DNA of 64,000 nucleotides. It comes from Alternaria dauci (taxonomy: Eukaryota; Ascomycota; Dothideomycetes; Pleosporales; Pleosporaceae). Positions 33,769 to 43,346 of this stretch are shown here, piece after piece; position 1 is the first letter of the stretch, and each line of letters begins with the position of its first letter. A program made the position numbers and the translations under genes. Under the pieces are notes generated by a model. It saw only the letters and a program-made list of their open reading frames with translations. It searched no databases and was not told the DNA's origin. Where the stretch lies: positions 4,216,001-4,280,000 of the forward strand of contig NC_091272.1 in NCBI RefSeq assembly GCF_042100115.1. The letters run 5' to 3'.

Positions 33769-35745
33769 CTATGCTGCCGTCGGAGTAGGTACTCCATTGG
33801 TAGCTAGCTCGGACTGTCGACGCTTTGCTGCTGAATGCTCGCTGTCCTGTATTAGCACAATCGTCAGCATGATAGCATAAGATTACTCTCTGGCGCGGGC
33901 GAGCGTCGAGAGGATTTGGTGAGGCACGAGTCACGCACATCAAGGCCTGTATCGGCGAAGTGGCGCTTAGCACTTTTCGCGTCCTTCTTCTTCTTGTCTT
34001 TGCTGGGCTTCTTCGGTCGAGATTCTCCCTTTTCGAAAACGTCGTCGGGGAGCGCGGTGCTAGCAAGTCAGCAGAGGTCTGGACGTGAGCGAAGGTGGAA
34101 GTCTTACTTGCGGGTATGGACCACTTTCACCGACATCGTTTTGTCGTCGTAGAGGTCGGAGTCGGTGATGTAGCTTCTGAACTGACTGACTGGATAGGAG
34201 ATATCGAGCGACTTTGTAGCATCTACACAGATAGTCAGAGATATGCAAGGGATTCGGTAGGCTAGAAACACTTACCTGGAGGTAGTGTGAGACCAATGTA
34301 GAAAGTAGTCGTGTATATGATGTGGGTGTCACCATTGGCTGGCTCAGTTCCCTCAGCAGGTACTTCGGATGCTGGTATCATATAATCAAGCGAGCCCTGC
34401 GTGACCTCATGGAACTGATCGTCTTTGCAGCGATGGTACCGCTCGAAGTATTTTATATAAGGGCGCGCTGTATCGATGCCAGTCTGTCCATCGTCGATGC
34501 CCTTCACAATGTGACGAATCTTCGATTGCACCAGTCCAGAGAAGGTGGAGTTGGCCTCCTTGCTGCGGCTCGCGGCCACGACACTAAGATAGTATTTGTG
34601 GTCTTTCGTAAAGAAGGAATGGCGCTCAAAGAGGGAATCCCAGTCCCTGGTGCCTGAGAAGATGTGTTGTAATATCTTGTCCGCTCGTCCGAACTCTTCC
34701 TTCATAATGCGCAGCGTCGATGGCATGACCGTGTGGGTAGCGCACATGGAAGGGAATGCGGGTGTAATTATGGGCATAAGGTGAGCTCGGTCACCGCCGT
34801 AGACTTGGGGGTTCCACACACGAAGACCCAAGTCGCCCTCTTCGATGTGTTTCAGCATAACGGGTCGTGGCCAGGTCCACTTGTACATCAAGCTAAAGAA
34901 CTTGGAAACGATAGTAGCGCCGTTGGCCATGGGGTAGAGCTGACAGATGCGCGCAACCATGATAGCCCATGCGACTCCACCGGGATATCCAAAGACTGCT
35001 CCGTAGATGCCGCGGCGGTTCGACCAGAGTTTGATGGCCCTCAACGCATGTCGGAAGCTGACCTTTTGCGGCACCGCGTCCAGAAGCTCGTTGGTGACTC
35101 GTGTGCCGTTGACGCTTCGTGTCGCTGACTCACTAAGGCCCTCCAGGTCCTTCTTCTCGATTGTCTCCATAGTCCTGGGTATCGACGACCTCTTCGGCAG
35201 AGACGCGAACAGTAGATCTATGCTCACATCGCGATATTCCATCTTGATAATGGGCACAAAGGCATCTTCGACGGGCACGAATTCGGTGATGTCTTGCGCG
35301 TTTGACATCTCTTTGAAGGTCGGCGGAAAGTTCTTGAAGAACTCATCGATGGTCACGAACTTGGGCGCGACAACGAGCGTATCGATATCCGACGAGGGAC
35401 CGTGGACGCCGAGAGCGTAACTGCCGAAGGTGAAGATCTTGCCGCCAGCAGCATCGAGGACGGACTGCTGGACACCCTTTTGTTTGCCGACGCGACGGAC
35501 GAACTCTTCGACGACTTGCTGTATGTGCTCAATCACCTCCTCCCTGCGAAGGTTAGCTTGGCGTAATCATATGTCGAGGGGCCATGTTACCTCCTACGGT
35601 TGCCTTCGGGAGTCTCGAAGACATTCTCGGCTTTGAGCGTTTCGATGAGCTTGTCGTTCAGCTTGATGTCGTGCTCGGTGGGCGCGGCCTCGGAAATGGC
35701 GCTGGTGACGCCAAACTGGCGGGTGGGCTTCTTCTGGCCGTCCAT
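33769..35745 (-). CDS. PAP1: Nuclear poly(A) polymerase
   Basis: Exons on the minus strand are 35591..35745, 34276..35543, 34108..34222, 33939..34059 and 33769..33846, giving 578 aa. It adds poly(A) to cleaved pre-mRNA within the CPF complex. The polymerase-beta nucleotidyltransferase signature FTFGSYALGVHGPSSDID contains the catalytic GS and DxD, with the third Asp in VSIDLLFA. The central domain (FRHALRAIKLWSNRRGIYG... GYPGGVAWAIMVARICQLYP) and the RNA-binding domain (FFTKDHKYYLSV...) follow. The C-terminus is Lys-rich (PKKPSKDKKKKDAKSAKR), as in yeast Pap1. The four introns are 46-92 nt, and each join keeps phase. The last exon (26 codons) rests on splice signals alone. Confidence 0.9.
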
Positions 35746-36080
35746 GGTCAAGGTTGGACAGTCGGGGTCTGCAGAGTCGCGCAACTTCGGGGGTGCTGCG
35801 GCGAGCGGCGCGAGGGAAATTGCAATCAATGCACGTGTCGGGGAGGGTTGTCGTGGGAGGCGGCTGGGAAATGAGTGTAATGGAAGATTCAGCGCTCCCA
35901 CATGGCGACGCGATGTTTCCCGAGTTGCAGTCTGGAAAGTGAAATGCGACATCAGTGGACGAGGATGCATCATCCGTCTTTGGAGCAGCGCCGTTGCCAA
36001 GCCGCTAATCCGCCACTGTGGCTCAGCACCACCACCATCAACGCGTCGCCAGCCAGCCGGCGCATCGTCAACAATCCGCC
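35746..36080. other. Short divergent promoter
   Basis: 335 nt shared by PAP1 (-) and the 2H phosphoesterase gene (+). No TATA box was seen. Confidence 0.4.
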
Positions 36081-36770
36081 ATGTCGAGATATCTACCGCC
36101 ACACCTCTCCTACAAGAGTGCGCTAGTTTTGCTACCTCCGTCCAGCATTGCTGCGCCAATCGAACGGCTCCGGCGCAAATACGACAAGAAAGGTTTCGAG
36201 CGATGGCCTGCGCATATCAATCTGCTATACCCATTTTTATCAGAGCCTTCTGAGCCTAGCGGGCATGGCAACGCCTCGCATTCAACCCTCAAGCCTGACA
36301 TACGTGCGCGTATTGCAAGTGCAATCAAGGGCATACAACCATTCCAAATATCGCTCGACGCGGATCCTCCAGGGGTTTTCCAACACGGATACTATGACTA
36401 CAATACTGTTTGGTTGGGCCCTACTGACCACAGTGTCCAACAGCTTCAAGCGAACCTGCAGAAAGAGTTCCCTGAAGTGAACGCAGACCTACGGCCTTTT
36501 ACACCTCACCTTTCTGTGGGGCAAGCAAAGGGCAAGGTTCGCGTGGAGAAGCTCAAAACATTGACCAAAAAGACAATAATGGAGCACACACTGCTCACAA
36601 GTGGATTGTTAGAAAAACCGGGATTTACCCCACTCGACGAAGCCATACCTATAGCTCTAAGTTGGAACGTTGAGCGTATATGTGTCATTGAACGCCATGG
36701 CAAGAAAGAGCGTTTTAAGGTAGTTGAGACTATCGAATTACCAGGATACGAGCATAGTTCACAGGCCTAG
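36081..36770 (+). CDS. 2H phosphoesterase / 2'-5' RNA ligase-like protein
   Basis: An intronless gene of 229 aa with the two-histidine fold. The paired motifs are H45IN in WPAHINLLYPF and H143LS in FTPHLSVGQ, about 100 residues apart as the family requires. Such enzymes hydrolyse 2',3'-cyclic phosphate or related RNA ends; the actual substrate is not known. The first ATG at 36081 is preferred, since the frame upstream has none. The first H motif reads HIN rather than H-x-T/S, a known variation whose effect on catalysis is uncertain. Its stop codon overlaps that of the next, convergent gene within a CTAG palindrome. Confidence 0.85.
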   Translation: MSRYLPPHLSYKSALVLLPPSSIAAPIERLRRKYDKKGFERWPAHINLLYPFLSEPSEPSGHGNASHSTLKPDIRARIASAIKGIQPFQISLDADPPGVFQHGYYDYNTVWLGPTDHSVQQLQANLQKEFPEVNADLRPFTPHLSVGQAKGKVRVEKLKTLTKKTIMEHTLLTSGLLEKPGFTPLDEAIPIALSWNVERICVIERHGKKERFKVVETIELPGYEHSSQA

Positions 36771-37944
36771 TTCTTGGCAAAGAAGTCTTTGATCTCCGCA
36801 TCAAGCCATTTTACATCTTCCGTGGATTGACCCGGCCCACCAGCCCTGCGTCGAGAATCAGCTCCAGGCACACTTTCATCATGGGGAAAAAGGACATACC
36901 AGTGACCCCATATCGAGGGGAATATTCTCAATGTTCCAACACTCGGCCCCATGTTCTGGACTTCGATCTCAGAATCTTCTGGTGGGAAGTAAAGATCTGT
37001 CTTCGCTGGCAAGACTAGTGTCTTCGCCTTGATACCCTTCATCGCCTTCTCAAAGTCGCCTCCGTACGGCTCCTGCTGCGAGCAATCACCAGCCTGCCAA
37101 GTATGCGCCATGACTAGCATGTTCTCTGGGTCCTTGGACAGCGCCCAAGCCTCCCAGAAGTTGACCAGAAAGTCGTCCAGGTTCTTGAATCCCAGCGTAG
37201 GTGCCGTCTCGTAAACTTTCTCACGATAGAATGCTTGAGAGAAGCCCCAACCGGCGTACACGCGCCCAAGAGCCTTCAATCCAGCTTCTCGAGTTTCAGA
37301 CGAGAAAGTGACCTTCTTGCCTTGGGCTGTTTGGAAATCTGGTTTGGCAACGCCTGCGGAGCTTGTCCCTATAGCGGCATACAAGGCGCTCTTGACACCT
37401 TCCAGGAAGACCTGGTTATGCAGACTCGTTTTTGCACTTCCACAGAATGGTACTGCAAGGTCCATGAAGTCGGGAAACTGCGTAGCCCATTGATACGTCT
37501 GTCCCGCGCCCATGGACCAACCGAGAACAGCACGAGCATGCTTCACGCCCAGGTGCTTGGTAACAAGCTCATGCTGCGCCCGTACGTTGTCGTAGAATAG
37601 CACTTCTGGGAAGGGGCGAAGGTCTGGCATGTTTGATGGTGACGATGACTGGCCGTTGCCGAACAACGCTGGCATGATGATGTAGTACTGAGAAGGGTTG
37701 AGCGTCTTGTCCGAGCCTATTAGCCAGATGTTGTCGGAAATTGCTACATCATGGAATCAGCAACGCTCAATTAAGCTCCAATTGAACTGCACATACTCCC
37801 AGAATACCATGTTGGATATATGACAGTCGGGAGCGATGGGTCCCCGAGCGTCTTGTAGGCAATGAACGCATCTGGTATCTCTCCACCAGACTTGAGCTTG
37901 AAGTTTCCAAGCTTGTATGTTTGGAAATCGTCACTGGAAGACAT
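36767..37944 (-). CDS. MET2-like alpha/beta hydrolase (homoserine O-acetyltransferase family)
   Basis: Exons on the minus strand are 37797..37944 and 36767..37743, giving 374 aa. The fold is that of the homoserine acetyltransferase branch. WYSGTISDNIWLIG carries the oxyanion region, the nucleophile elbow is GWS126MGAG, the acid Asp lies in LVLPAKTDLYFPPED, and the catalytic His lies in SIWGHWYVL. Fungal members of this branch include true acetyltransferases and plain hydrolases in secondary pathways, so the reaction is uncertain. The 53-nt intron (37744-37796) splits the SGT tripeptide and keeps phase. The gene ends 4 nt inside the convergent 2H gene. It shares a 493-nt promoter region with the flavin reductase-like gene. 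Confidence 0.87.
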
Positions 37945-38437
37945 GTTTGAATCTGTTTAGAGAATGGAATTGTAGACAGCTATGGACAGCAGAAGTTCCA
38001 TGTCAGACATGTTATCGTGCACGGTCGCGCGACATATCTATAAGCTTCGCTCTCACCACTTCCAGCTTCCGTGATAGGACTGCTACTAGGCACTGGTGTC
38101 GTTATCGTGGATAGCGGGGTAGCTGGAAGCTATGGTGGGGTACATGACGTTGCCAACTCTGTTTATTGCTCGAAATCGCCGTGTGTAACCGTAGAGATGA
38201 CAACGGCTAAAATTTCCATACTGGCCAAGAACATACGTCTGCGAAAAGGTTCAACTCACACAGAAGACGATGATTCCCTGCGGTTATCGCAAGAAGTATA
38301 CAACTGCGGCCGGAGAAGTCTCGGTACACGTTCCGCGGCTACCCTCACGTCTCGATGCAGGCTCGGAATTATATCCGCCATTTGCCGCAGGGCACTTTTC
38401 GTGCGTGATTGATCATCTTGACTAAACGGCAGTTGCG
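37945..38437. other. Divergent promoter
   Basis: 493 nt between the alpha/beta hydrolase (-) and flavin reductase-like (+) genes. An AT-rich TATCTATAAGC string at about 38034-38044 may serve either direction. Nothing else seen. Confidence 0.35.
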
Positions 38438-39442
38438 ATGTCGACATTTAAGAACATCGTTCCCGTGATCACCAGTAGGACGAAATTCGCCCACCAACTC
38501 CGCAGAAGCATCCCAGCATCGCATTACACGTTTTTGCTACGCCCATCTTCCACAATGGCATCCGGACGAGCAGACGCTGAGAAGGAAATCAAACGCAATC
38601 CCCACGGCGACTTCAAAGCCGTCGAGGCATCCCGCCCGCCCTTTGACACAACATCCTCGTTCCATTACACGCAAACCCCAAAGCCCGACTGGAAAGCTGG
38701 ATCTGGTCCCAATGAGCCTTCCAGTTTGGAAAAGTCGCACCGCTCTATCAACCCTTACGAAGAAGGCAGACCCGTAGTACACAACTACAAGCTATTAATC
38801 TCTGCGATTGTGCCCCGCCCCATCGGCTTCGTCTCAACAATCAGTGCAGATGGGAAATCCACAAACCTTGCTCCTTTCAGCTACTTCAACCTTGTAAACC
38901 ATGATCCGCCAATGTTCGTCTTGGGATTCGCCGGCGGAATGGACAAAGCCAAGGATACGCTCAAGAATCTTGTTGAAACCAAGGAGGCTGTCATCAACAT
39001 CATCACTGAGGAGTACATCGAAGCGGCGAACTACACAAGCATAAATGCGCCTGTCGGAGTGAGCGAGTGGGCGTTCAGCGGGTTGCATGCCGAGAAGAGC
39101 AAGTATGTCAAGCCTGACCGGGTGAAAGAGGCTGTATTTAGTATTGAGGGAAAGCTGGTTGATACAGTGGAATGGACGAGCAAGAATCCTGCTACGCCTG
39201 ACAAGAGGACGGGTGTTACGGCATTTGTGGAAGGGGTAAACTTTTGGGTTAGGGAGGATGCCATTGATGAGCAGGGTGTGCTTGTTGATCCCGCTGTGCT
39301 TAAGCCAATCTCCAGGCTGGGCGGAATCACATATGCGAGGGTGACGCAGGCGTTTGAGCTGCCGCGGCCGGATTATGAGGAAGTTACCAAGGATCCCGAG
39401 GTTGCGAAATTGGCGCAGCCCAAGGGCGAGAGTCAACTGTAG
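38438..39442 (+). CDS. Flavin reductase-like, FMN-binding split-barrel protein
   Basis: An intronless gene of 334 aa. The flavin reductase core begins at about residue 113 with NYKLLISAIVPRPIGFVST, followed by NLAPFSYFNLVNHDPPMFVLGF, the FMN-contacting part of the split barrel. Related fungal proteins bind FMN and are little studied. The N-terminus (1-40) is rich in Arg, Ser and hydroxylated residues without acids and could be a mitochondrial presequence. A second ATG at 38555 (MASGRADAEKEI) would remove it and give a cytosolic form. The C-terminal third carries the barrel strand GGITYARV. Confidence 0.87.
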   Translation: MSTFKNIVPVITSRTKFAHQLRRSIPASHYTFLLRPSSTMASGRADAEKEIKRNPHGDFKAVEASRPPFDTTSSFHYTQTPKPDWKAGSGPNEPSSLEKSHRSINPYEEGRPVVHNYKLLISAIVPRPIGFVSTISADGKSTNLAPFSYFNLVNHDPPMFVLGFAGGMDKAKDTLKNLVETKEAVINIITEEYIEAANYTSINAPVGVSEWAFSGLHAEKSKYVKPDRVKEAVFSIEGKLVDTVEWTSKNPATPDKRTGVTAFVEGVNFWVREDAIDEQGVLVDPAVLKPISRLGGITYARVTQAFELPRPDYEEVTKDPEVAKLAQPKGESQL

Positions 39443-39756
39443 TAAGATACAGATCTGACTGCCAGACGTTGACTTCTACGGTCTTTGAGAAGGTGGCGGC
39501 ACTGATGGCATAGACGCATGAGATAGACGGCGAACAATAGATGCGAGTTCATGGTAGAAAATGTTTTCATTTCGAGATCCAGGCATCTGAAGAAAAGGTT
39601 CAAAGGTATCATACTAAAACTCAACTACAAACATGGGCATCGTGCCTGCTCCTAACAAAACTACATCGCTAGCGTACGGCAGCCAATGGAAGGTGTAACG
39701 GCGTACGCTGCAAATCTCTTCCTTCTACGTCACCCTTGCGCATTTCGTCTCGACGT
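39443..39756. other. Convergent intergenic region
   Basis: 3' flanks of two converging genes. No feature was seen. Confidence 0.35.
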
Positions 39757-40370
39757 TTACAGAGCCATGACACCCGCAAAGGCCGCAGCAACACCAGCAC
39801 CCATCATGCCGACGACGTTACCCATAGCTGCACCAGTCTCACTGGGGCCCGTGCTTGCAGTCGCACCCGTCGCACCACCCGATCCTGACCGAGTTGTAGA
39901 CGCAACAGTGCCATCTTCGCCTAGAATGGCCTGGTTGACCAGTCTCTGGACTTCGGAGTTGTAGCGGTCGTAGTAGCTCTTGACGTCGCTCGGGAGCGCA
40001 CTGTACCACGCTGGTGTCTCGGAGAAAGTCTCAAGCGCACCGATTTGGGTGACTTCGCTGGGAATGGAGTATGAGGCTGTGGCGACAAAGGATGCGAGAC
40101 CTTGTTGGGCAGATGCAGCAGCAGAGAGAGCGGAGCCTTGGGTGAGGGATGCGAGACCCATTGAGACTTCGTTGAGGACTGAGGAGGCGTAGCCATCGGC
40201 CTGAATAAAATATGTTAGTACTAGAGAGTCGCGAGGTGGGACGAGTAGATCCGGGAACGTACGTTTGTGAGAAGCTCGCCCAGATTGGTAGGCATGGGTG
40301 TGGTGATGATGGCGAACTCAGCCACGGCAGTGCCAGCGGCAGCGAGGATTGCGAGATTTTTGAACTGCAT
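39757..40370 (-). CDS. Small GPI-anchored cell-surface protein
   Basis: Exons on the minus strand are 40263..40370 and 39757..40200, giving 183 aa. A signal peptide (MQFKNLAILAAAGTAVA, cleaved before Glu18) leads to a helical ectodomain (about 37-130, with AWYSALPSDVKSYYDRYNSE). A Ser/Thr/Gly stretch and a hydrophobic tail (VVGMMGAGVAAAFAGVMAL) form a GPI attachment signal, with the omega site probably in the STGPSETG region. The ectodomain pattern PAWYSALPSDVKSYY occurs in small fungal wall proteins. The 62-nt intron keeps phase. It probably sits at the plasma membrane or cell wall; molecular function is unknown. Confidence 0.85.
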
Positions 40371-41037
40371 CTTGACGGTGTTGTGGATTGATTAAACGTG
40401 TAGCGGAAGGCTTGTAGAGAAGTGACGTCTGAAGCTAGAGTGGACTGAAGAATATAGAAAAAGCGAATGACCAACACGAGGCAAAAGCGAGCAGGTAGGA
40501 GTAAGCAAGCGCGTGGGAGAGCGGCTGGCCTGGATATATGTACACTGCAATATTGTGCATCAACACAGAACACGAATGCTCCGCCACGAAACTCGGTTCC
40601 CGAGCATGGGTAATCATGTCAGCCCGTCATCCTGCCGTTGCGCAGTCTTGGATCGAATTTCTTTTAAAAGCAACGCGACCGTTGCGACAGGCTTACTAGT
40701 ACGATAACCTCGACATCTGTCCAAGGTCTCCATGATCAGCACTTCCACGCAAACCATCAATCGGGACCCACATCCAAGATCAGCGACACGCGTTCGATGC
40801 GCAAACTGCGAAGAGGCAATCTGAGGGGTTTCGGATGATATTCAGGGGCGGAGTCTTGGGGGCCATGGCGGCCATCGGGGGTGTGCGGCGTTAGCCTCGT
40901 TTAGAATGGATTGCATTAGCGGCTGTTATGTCCGAACAAGCTTCATTGCTGACAGCCAGGCCTCCCACCATGTCCATAAATATCCGGTAACACAATTGCA
41001 CAGCCTATAGGTCCCGATCGAGGTTTCCCGACCCCGC
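40371..41037. other. Intergenic, promoter of GPI protein gene
   Basis: A stretch between two minus-strand genes. A TATATCC string on the minus strand near 40535 may be the core promoter of the GPI protein gene. Nothing else seen. Confidence 0.35.
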
Positions 41038-42345
41038 CTACTCCACTTCTCTTACAGCAGTGGTGGTCATGATGCCTTCACCGCTGTTCTTCTCTCCGGT
41101 GGTCGCAGGTTCCTCGCTGGAAGCAATACTCGCGACTTGCGCATGCTGAGAGGGGGCCGTCTTTCCTTCTTTCCAGCCTAGAAAAGCGAAGCCAATGATA
41201 ACCACAAGCCAGTACACATTGTACGAAATGACGGACCCGTACGTTGCGCTGTTCTGCCAGCCGAAGAGCGAGTTGAAAATGCCCCAACTAAAAACGATGC
41301 CGTCAGCAGGTGAAGACCTAATCAGACTGAAGCATTTACTTACCCGCCGTCACCATTCTCTAGTGGCGAACAACACTGCCGTAGCAGTCAGCACACGATT
41401 CTGGGAATTTCACAAAGACAAAAACTTACGTTGACATGCCAGACACTCTTCCTGATGTCGTAGCTACCCGGCCCCGCACCTGCTTCTGCTGCACCTTCTC
41501 CAGCGAGCTTGACCCAGGCATTCTGTTCAAGATTCCAGACACCTTTAGAGAACAGACCGGCAGCTACGAGGTAGAGGAAACATGTGGAGATGACGAGGAA
41601 GATCTGCAGAGAGGTTTTGTTGCCGCCCTTGTAGATGAGAAACCCGACCAGGGCACCTGCACCAAGACCACAAAGGACGGCGAGGGGAAAGCTGGTGGCC
41701 GGTGCGCCCAGTCCGACACCTGCAATAAACCTAATTGCCTACTCAGCACCTGCTATTCAAGAAGGTGATCAGAAGTACTTACAAGACCGCTTCAATACCC
41801 TCGCGGAGGACAGTAACGAAGGGCAGGATAAACATGGCGTACTTTTCAGTCCATCGCTTCAGTCTGCCCTTGACGGGCAGGTTTGAGTCTTTCTGCTCCA
41901 GGATCTTGGAGATCTTCACGCGCCACTTATCCTGCAGCTTGCTAACACGGAGCAGGGCAGCTCCCATTAGAGTGATGATGACGCTTGCGAGGATCGCGAA
42001 AGCGCCCTCCCAGATGTTTTCCGCCTTCTCGAAGGTATTGCGTCCGGCAGTGTAGAAAGTACCAATGACTCCGGCACAAATGACTAGACAAATCAGAACA
42101 CCTGCAGCGACGCCGTACCAGACCTGGCGAACAAGTCGTTTGTGGACAGTGGCGTCATGTTCGGGGCTAAGCGTTTGCTTGAGAAATGCGAGAAGCACGG
42201 AGACGATAATGCTCGTTTCCAGACACTCCCGGAAGCAGATGAAGAAGACTTGGTTGAGGTTAGGCAAAGACGGCTTTACTCATGACATGAAGTCGAGGAC
42301 GACTGTTCTTGCATACGCACCTGGCACAGCAAAGACGTTTGGCAT
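41038..42345 (-). CDS. FTR1: High-affinity iron permease FTR1
   Basis: Exons on the minus strand are 42321..42345, 41783..42248, 41430..41730, 41344..41375 and 41038..41287, giving 357 aa. It imports Fe(III) delivered by a partner ferroxidase at the plasma membrane. The two iron-binding REXXE motifs are R15ECLE19 and R157EGIE161, each in a membrane helix. Seven helices are visible in all. The conserved WHVNCC...GWGIFN segment lies near residue 265-280. The first exon (25 nt) and fourth exon (32 nt) are very short. Intron 1 ends in AAG, an uncommon but valid acceptor. Its partner FET3 starts 1 kb away in the opposite direction, and the shared promoter carries four iron-type GATA sites. Confidence 0.95.
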
Positions 42346-42420
42346 CTTGAACAGACTACGAGATCTGCGGAATCTGCTGTTTGCGCTGGGGAACAGATGG
42401 AGAACAAAGGATGAGATCTA

Positions 42421-42429
42421 ATCTGATAA
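42421..42429 (+). promoter_or_regulatory. ATCWGATAA iron-responsive GATA site 1
   Basis: Exact ATCTGATAA, 76 nt upstream of the FTR1 start codon. It matches the consensus known for SreA/Urbs1-type repressors of fungal iron uptake. Confidence 0.7.
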
Positions 42430-42881
42430 AAGGACTTGCAGAGACTACCGAAGGTGAGGGTGTGCTAACATGTGCCTGCCGTTCGTAAAGATGGCGCTAG
42501 ACATCAGCCGAAAGTCGAGCATGCACGGCGACCCTGCTTCTGAATTTGAGTTTACCTCCCGGTATCACGACGGACCGATGACGCTTCAGGCTGGTCGTGC
42601 TGCCGCGGCTGTACCCATGAGATACGTAATCGAGTTCTTCCAGTGTTGATGTCGTTGGACGAATGCAACCACTCTGCACCCATCACATTCGGCCCCGTGA
42701 ACCACAAGGACTCTCAGAACATATTCTGCAGAGCCCAACTCTTCTGCATGAGCGATTATTACCTCCGCACGCCCAGCACGCCTAATCAGAGTAAGACTCT
42801 GTAGCGCAGACTAGTGCAGGCTTGTTGGTCCTTCGGCGCCGTCGTGGCTTACCCCAAAACCTGGGTCGATCATGGCCCAGA

Positions 42882-42890
42882 TTATCAGAT
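42882..42890 (-). promoter_or_regulatory. ATCWGATAA iron-responsive GATA site 2
   Basis: TTATCAGAT on the plus strand, which is ATCTGATAA on the minus strand. It lies near the middle of the FTR1/FET3 promoter. Confidence 0.7.
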
Positions 42891-43103
42891 GGTCCGATAA
42901 TCGCCGGAAATGTCACTCCACACAGCAAATCAAGGTCGAGGAGCTCGCTTGCCGCTGCCTGAGACAGAAAAATTCTATGTAATGCAGGCACGATTGCGCA
43001 CGTCAAACCCTTCTGAGCCTAGTTCGTGGGGAGAGAGCACATGTGCCCCACCTCGCAAAACTTTGTGGCTACCCGCAGACCCCGTCGGGAACATGAGCTG
43101 ATG

Positions 43104-43112
43104 ATCTGATAA
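43104..43112 (+). promoter_or_regulatory. ATCWGATAA iron-responsive GATA site 3
   Basis: Exact ATCTGATAA, followed by G, 243 nt upstream of the FET3 start codon. Confidence 0.7.
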
Positions 43113-43167
43113 GTTCGCTCCGAACACGATGGCTTGAAGAGGCGGGGTCCGGAACACTCAGGTCGTC

Positions 43168-43176
43168 TTATCTGAT
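43168..43176 (-). promoter_or_regulatory. ATCWGATAA iron-responsive GATA site 4
   Basis: TTATCTGAT on the plus strand, which is ATCAGATAA on the minus strand, 171 nt upstream of the FET3 start codon. Confidence 0.7.
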
Positions 43177-43346
43177 CTCCGCACGTCGCATCTTACCTGA
43201 TACGCTTGACGAATGTGTTCTTGCATCGGCACTAACTGGAAGGGTATCACGGGAGCTTCGTGAGTTCTGTTATGCTTCGAGCAGCTTGACCACCCGCGAC
43301 AGGATCCCATCAACTCCTGTCTTCAGTACTTTCCTCGCGCGCCATC

